A stretch of DNA of 64,000 nt, taken from positions 5,828,001 to 5,892,000 of the forward strand of contig JAULSU010000003.1 of the NCBI GenBank assembly GCA_030512335.1, given 5' to 3'. This DNA is from Immersiella caudata (taxonomy: Eukaryota > Ascomycota > Sordariomycetes > Sordariales > Lasiosphaeriaceae). Of this stretch, positions 63,365-64,000 are shown piece by piece (position 1 is the first letter of the stretch; the number at the start of each line of letters is the position of its first letter). Made by a program: the position numbers and the translations under genes. The notes beneath the pieces are model-generated. The model did no database searches. It saw nothing but the letters and a program-made list of their open reading frames with translations, and had not been told where the DNA came from.

Positions 63365-64000
63365 GTAATTTGGCCAAGGAATTCGTTCGTAAACGCCGGC
63401 TCCCCGTCCTTGATAACCGCAAACCGCTTTTTGGTTTCAAGGAGGGCCAGGCGGTGTTCGGTGAGGTTGTACCTGCCATTGCCAAGCTGATACAAGACTA
63501 GCTCCCCATCCGCTGTAGCTCGGACTTTCTCTTCATAGGAGGTTTTGCCGGCGAACTGGCACGATTTGCCCGAGAACTCGACCAAGCACGTGGGCTTACG
63601 GCGCTGGGTCTCGTGCTGGGGCGGGCATGCCTGGAGCACGTGGCGGATGAAGGCGGAGGCAATCTGGACAGTGCCTTGTTCTGGGACGTCGGCTGAAGGC
63701 TGGCCTTGGCTGACATAGCCGGAACCCTGAGAAGCCTGCTGAGAGCTGCTCTCGCTATACGGGCTTGAGCCGACCCGCATTTTCGAGCTGTCGTCATAGT
63801 TCGGAAAGTCTCTTTGTTTCCGAAATCGTTTGTGCGACGGGGAGGGATTGGACCCTGGACTATATGGACGTCTTTTGCCTTCGCCTTCGCCGGTGCCCAT
63901 GTACATGTCTACGTCGTCGTTGTCCTCGGATTTGTCCACGCCATCGTTCTTGGCCTCGACCTCACGCTCTTCAAGATGGCCGAACTGGGCAAGCGCGGCC
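63365..64000 (-). CDS. Partial gene of unknown function, truncated at its 3' end
   Basis: Runs off the right edge of the window, so its start is not seen. Minus strand, it reads QFGHLEEREVEAKND, then an acidic/Ser-rich part with a basic SPSHKRFRKQRDF motif, then IASAFIRHVLQACPPQ, TCLVEFSGKSCQFAGKTSYE, ELVLYQLGNGRYNLTEHRLA and PAFTNEFLGQIT. The later text (HVLQACPPQ, FGNGRYxxxEHLALLExKxRF) is a pattern I recall from Sordariomycete proteins of unknown function, where about 100 more residues follow. Here the frame passes into the antisense of the MFS gene at about 63365, so the C-terminus is lost. Confidence 0.5.

Noticed and set aside
1..64000. CRISPR arrays, tRNA or rRNA genes, bacterial operons
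   Set aside because: No repeat-spacer pattern, no convincing tRNA box A/B pair with cloverleaf, and the genes have fungal introns.

Overview
The window is nuclear DNA of a filamentous ascomycete (Pezizomycotina, most likely a Sordariomycete). The evidence is short spliceosomal introns (48-98 bp, GT-AG with CTRAC or CTAAC branch sites, one GC-AG), fungal plant-cell-wall enzymes, a HET-domain relic, a pogo/Fot-type DNA transposon, and several coding relics whose stop codons sit where C-to-T or G-to-A changes would put them (the pattern left by repeat-induced point mutation, RIP). Gene density is low and there are many decayed genes, as in an accessory or rearranged region.

Left part (0-16 kb). 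A membrane-protein relic and a decayed LINE ORF1/gag-like region with zinc knuckles precede an intact BCS1-like AAA ATPase (4834-6378). Next come coding relics, one copy of a dispersed repeat, a complete but dead Fot/Pot-type element (8131-9983, TA target duplication, 42-bp inverted repeats), a secreted-protein relic and an MFS transporter relic. A signal-peptide-bearing multipass membrane protein (12954-14483) follows.

Carbohydrate-active part (16-29 kb). An intact GH12 endoglucanase (16089-16967), an intact GH3 beta-xylosidase-type enzyme (17987-20321) and a cysteine-rich small secreted protein (20731-21262) lie together. Beyond a long gene-poor stretch are pseudogenes of an unrecognised protein, a CE1-type feruloyl esterase, a second small secreted protein and a HET-domain protein. 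The intact enzymes would act together outside the cell on hemicellulose and glucan; the esterase that would have completed the set is dead.

Housekeeping and metabolism (29-41 kb). A cytochrome P450, deoxyribose-phosphate aldolase, a TPR/SET (SMYD-like) protein, a DUF7704-type membrane protein, an F-box protein and a small hypothetical protein are intact. 2EXR-like and F-box/LRR-like relics lie between them.

Minus-strand array (43.7-58.4 kb). This is the most unusual part. Three intact genes and one pseudogene share a core with a Cys-His-His-His zinc-finger-like motif followed by a conserved CDxxKAxxNN-type segment; at least three of the four also have an N-terminal coiled coil. Just upstream on the same strand is a large locus with two Ulp1/C48-protease-like HW domains, currently split by one TAA codon and one homopolymer frameshift. 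Two small plus-strand genes lie between. I do not recognise the finger family by name. Its grouping with a SUMO-protease-like locus makes it the best candidate here for an undescribed system, but any functional link is inference.

Right end (58.4-64 kb). A 45-nt near-perfect palindrome, a mosaic of diverged direct repeats, an intact multipass membrane protein, and a truncated MFS transporter that abuts head-on a truncated minus-strand gene. No tRNA, rRNA or CRISPR array was seen.
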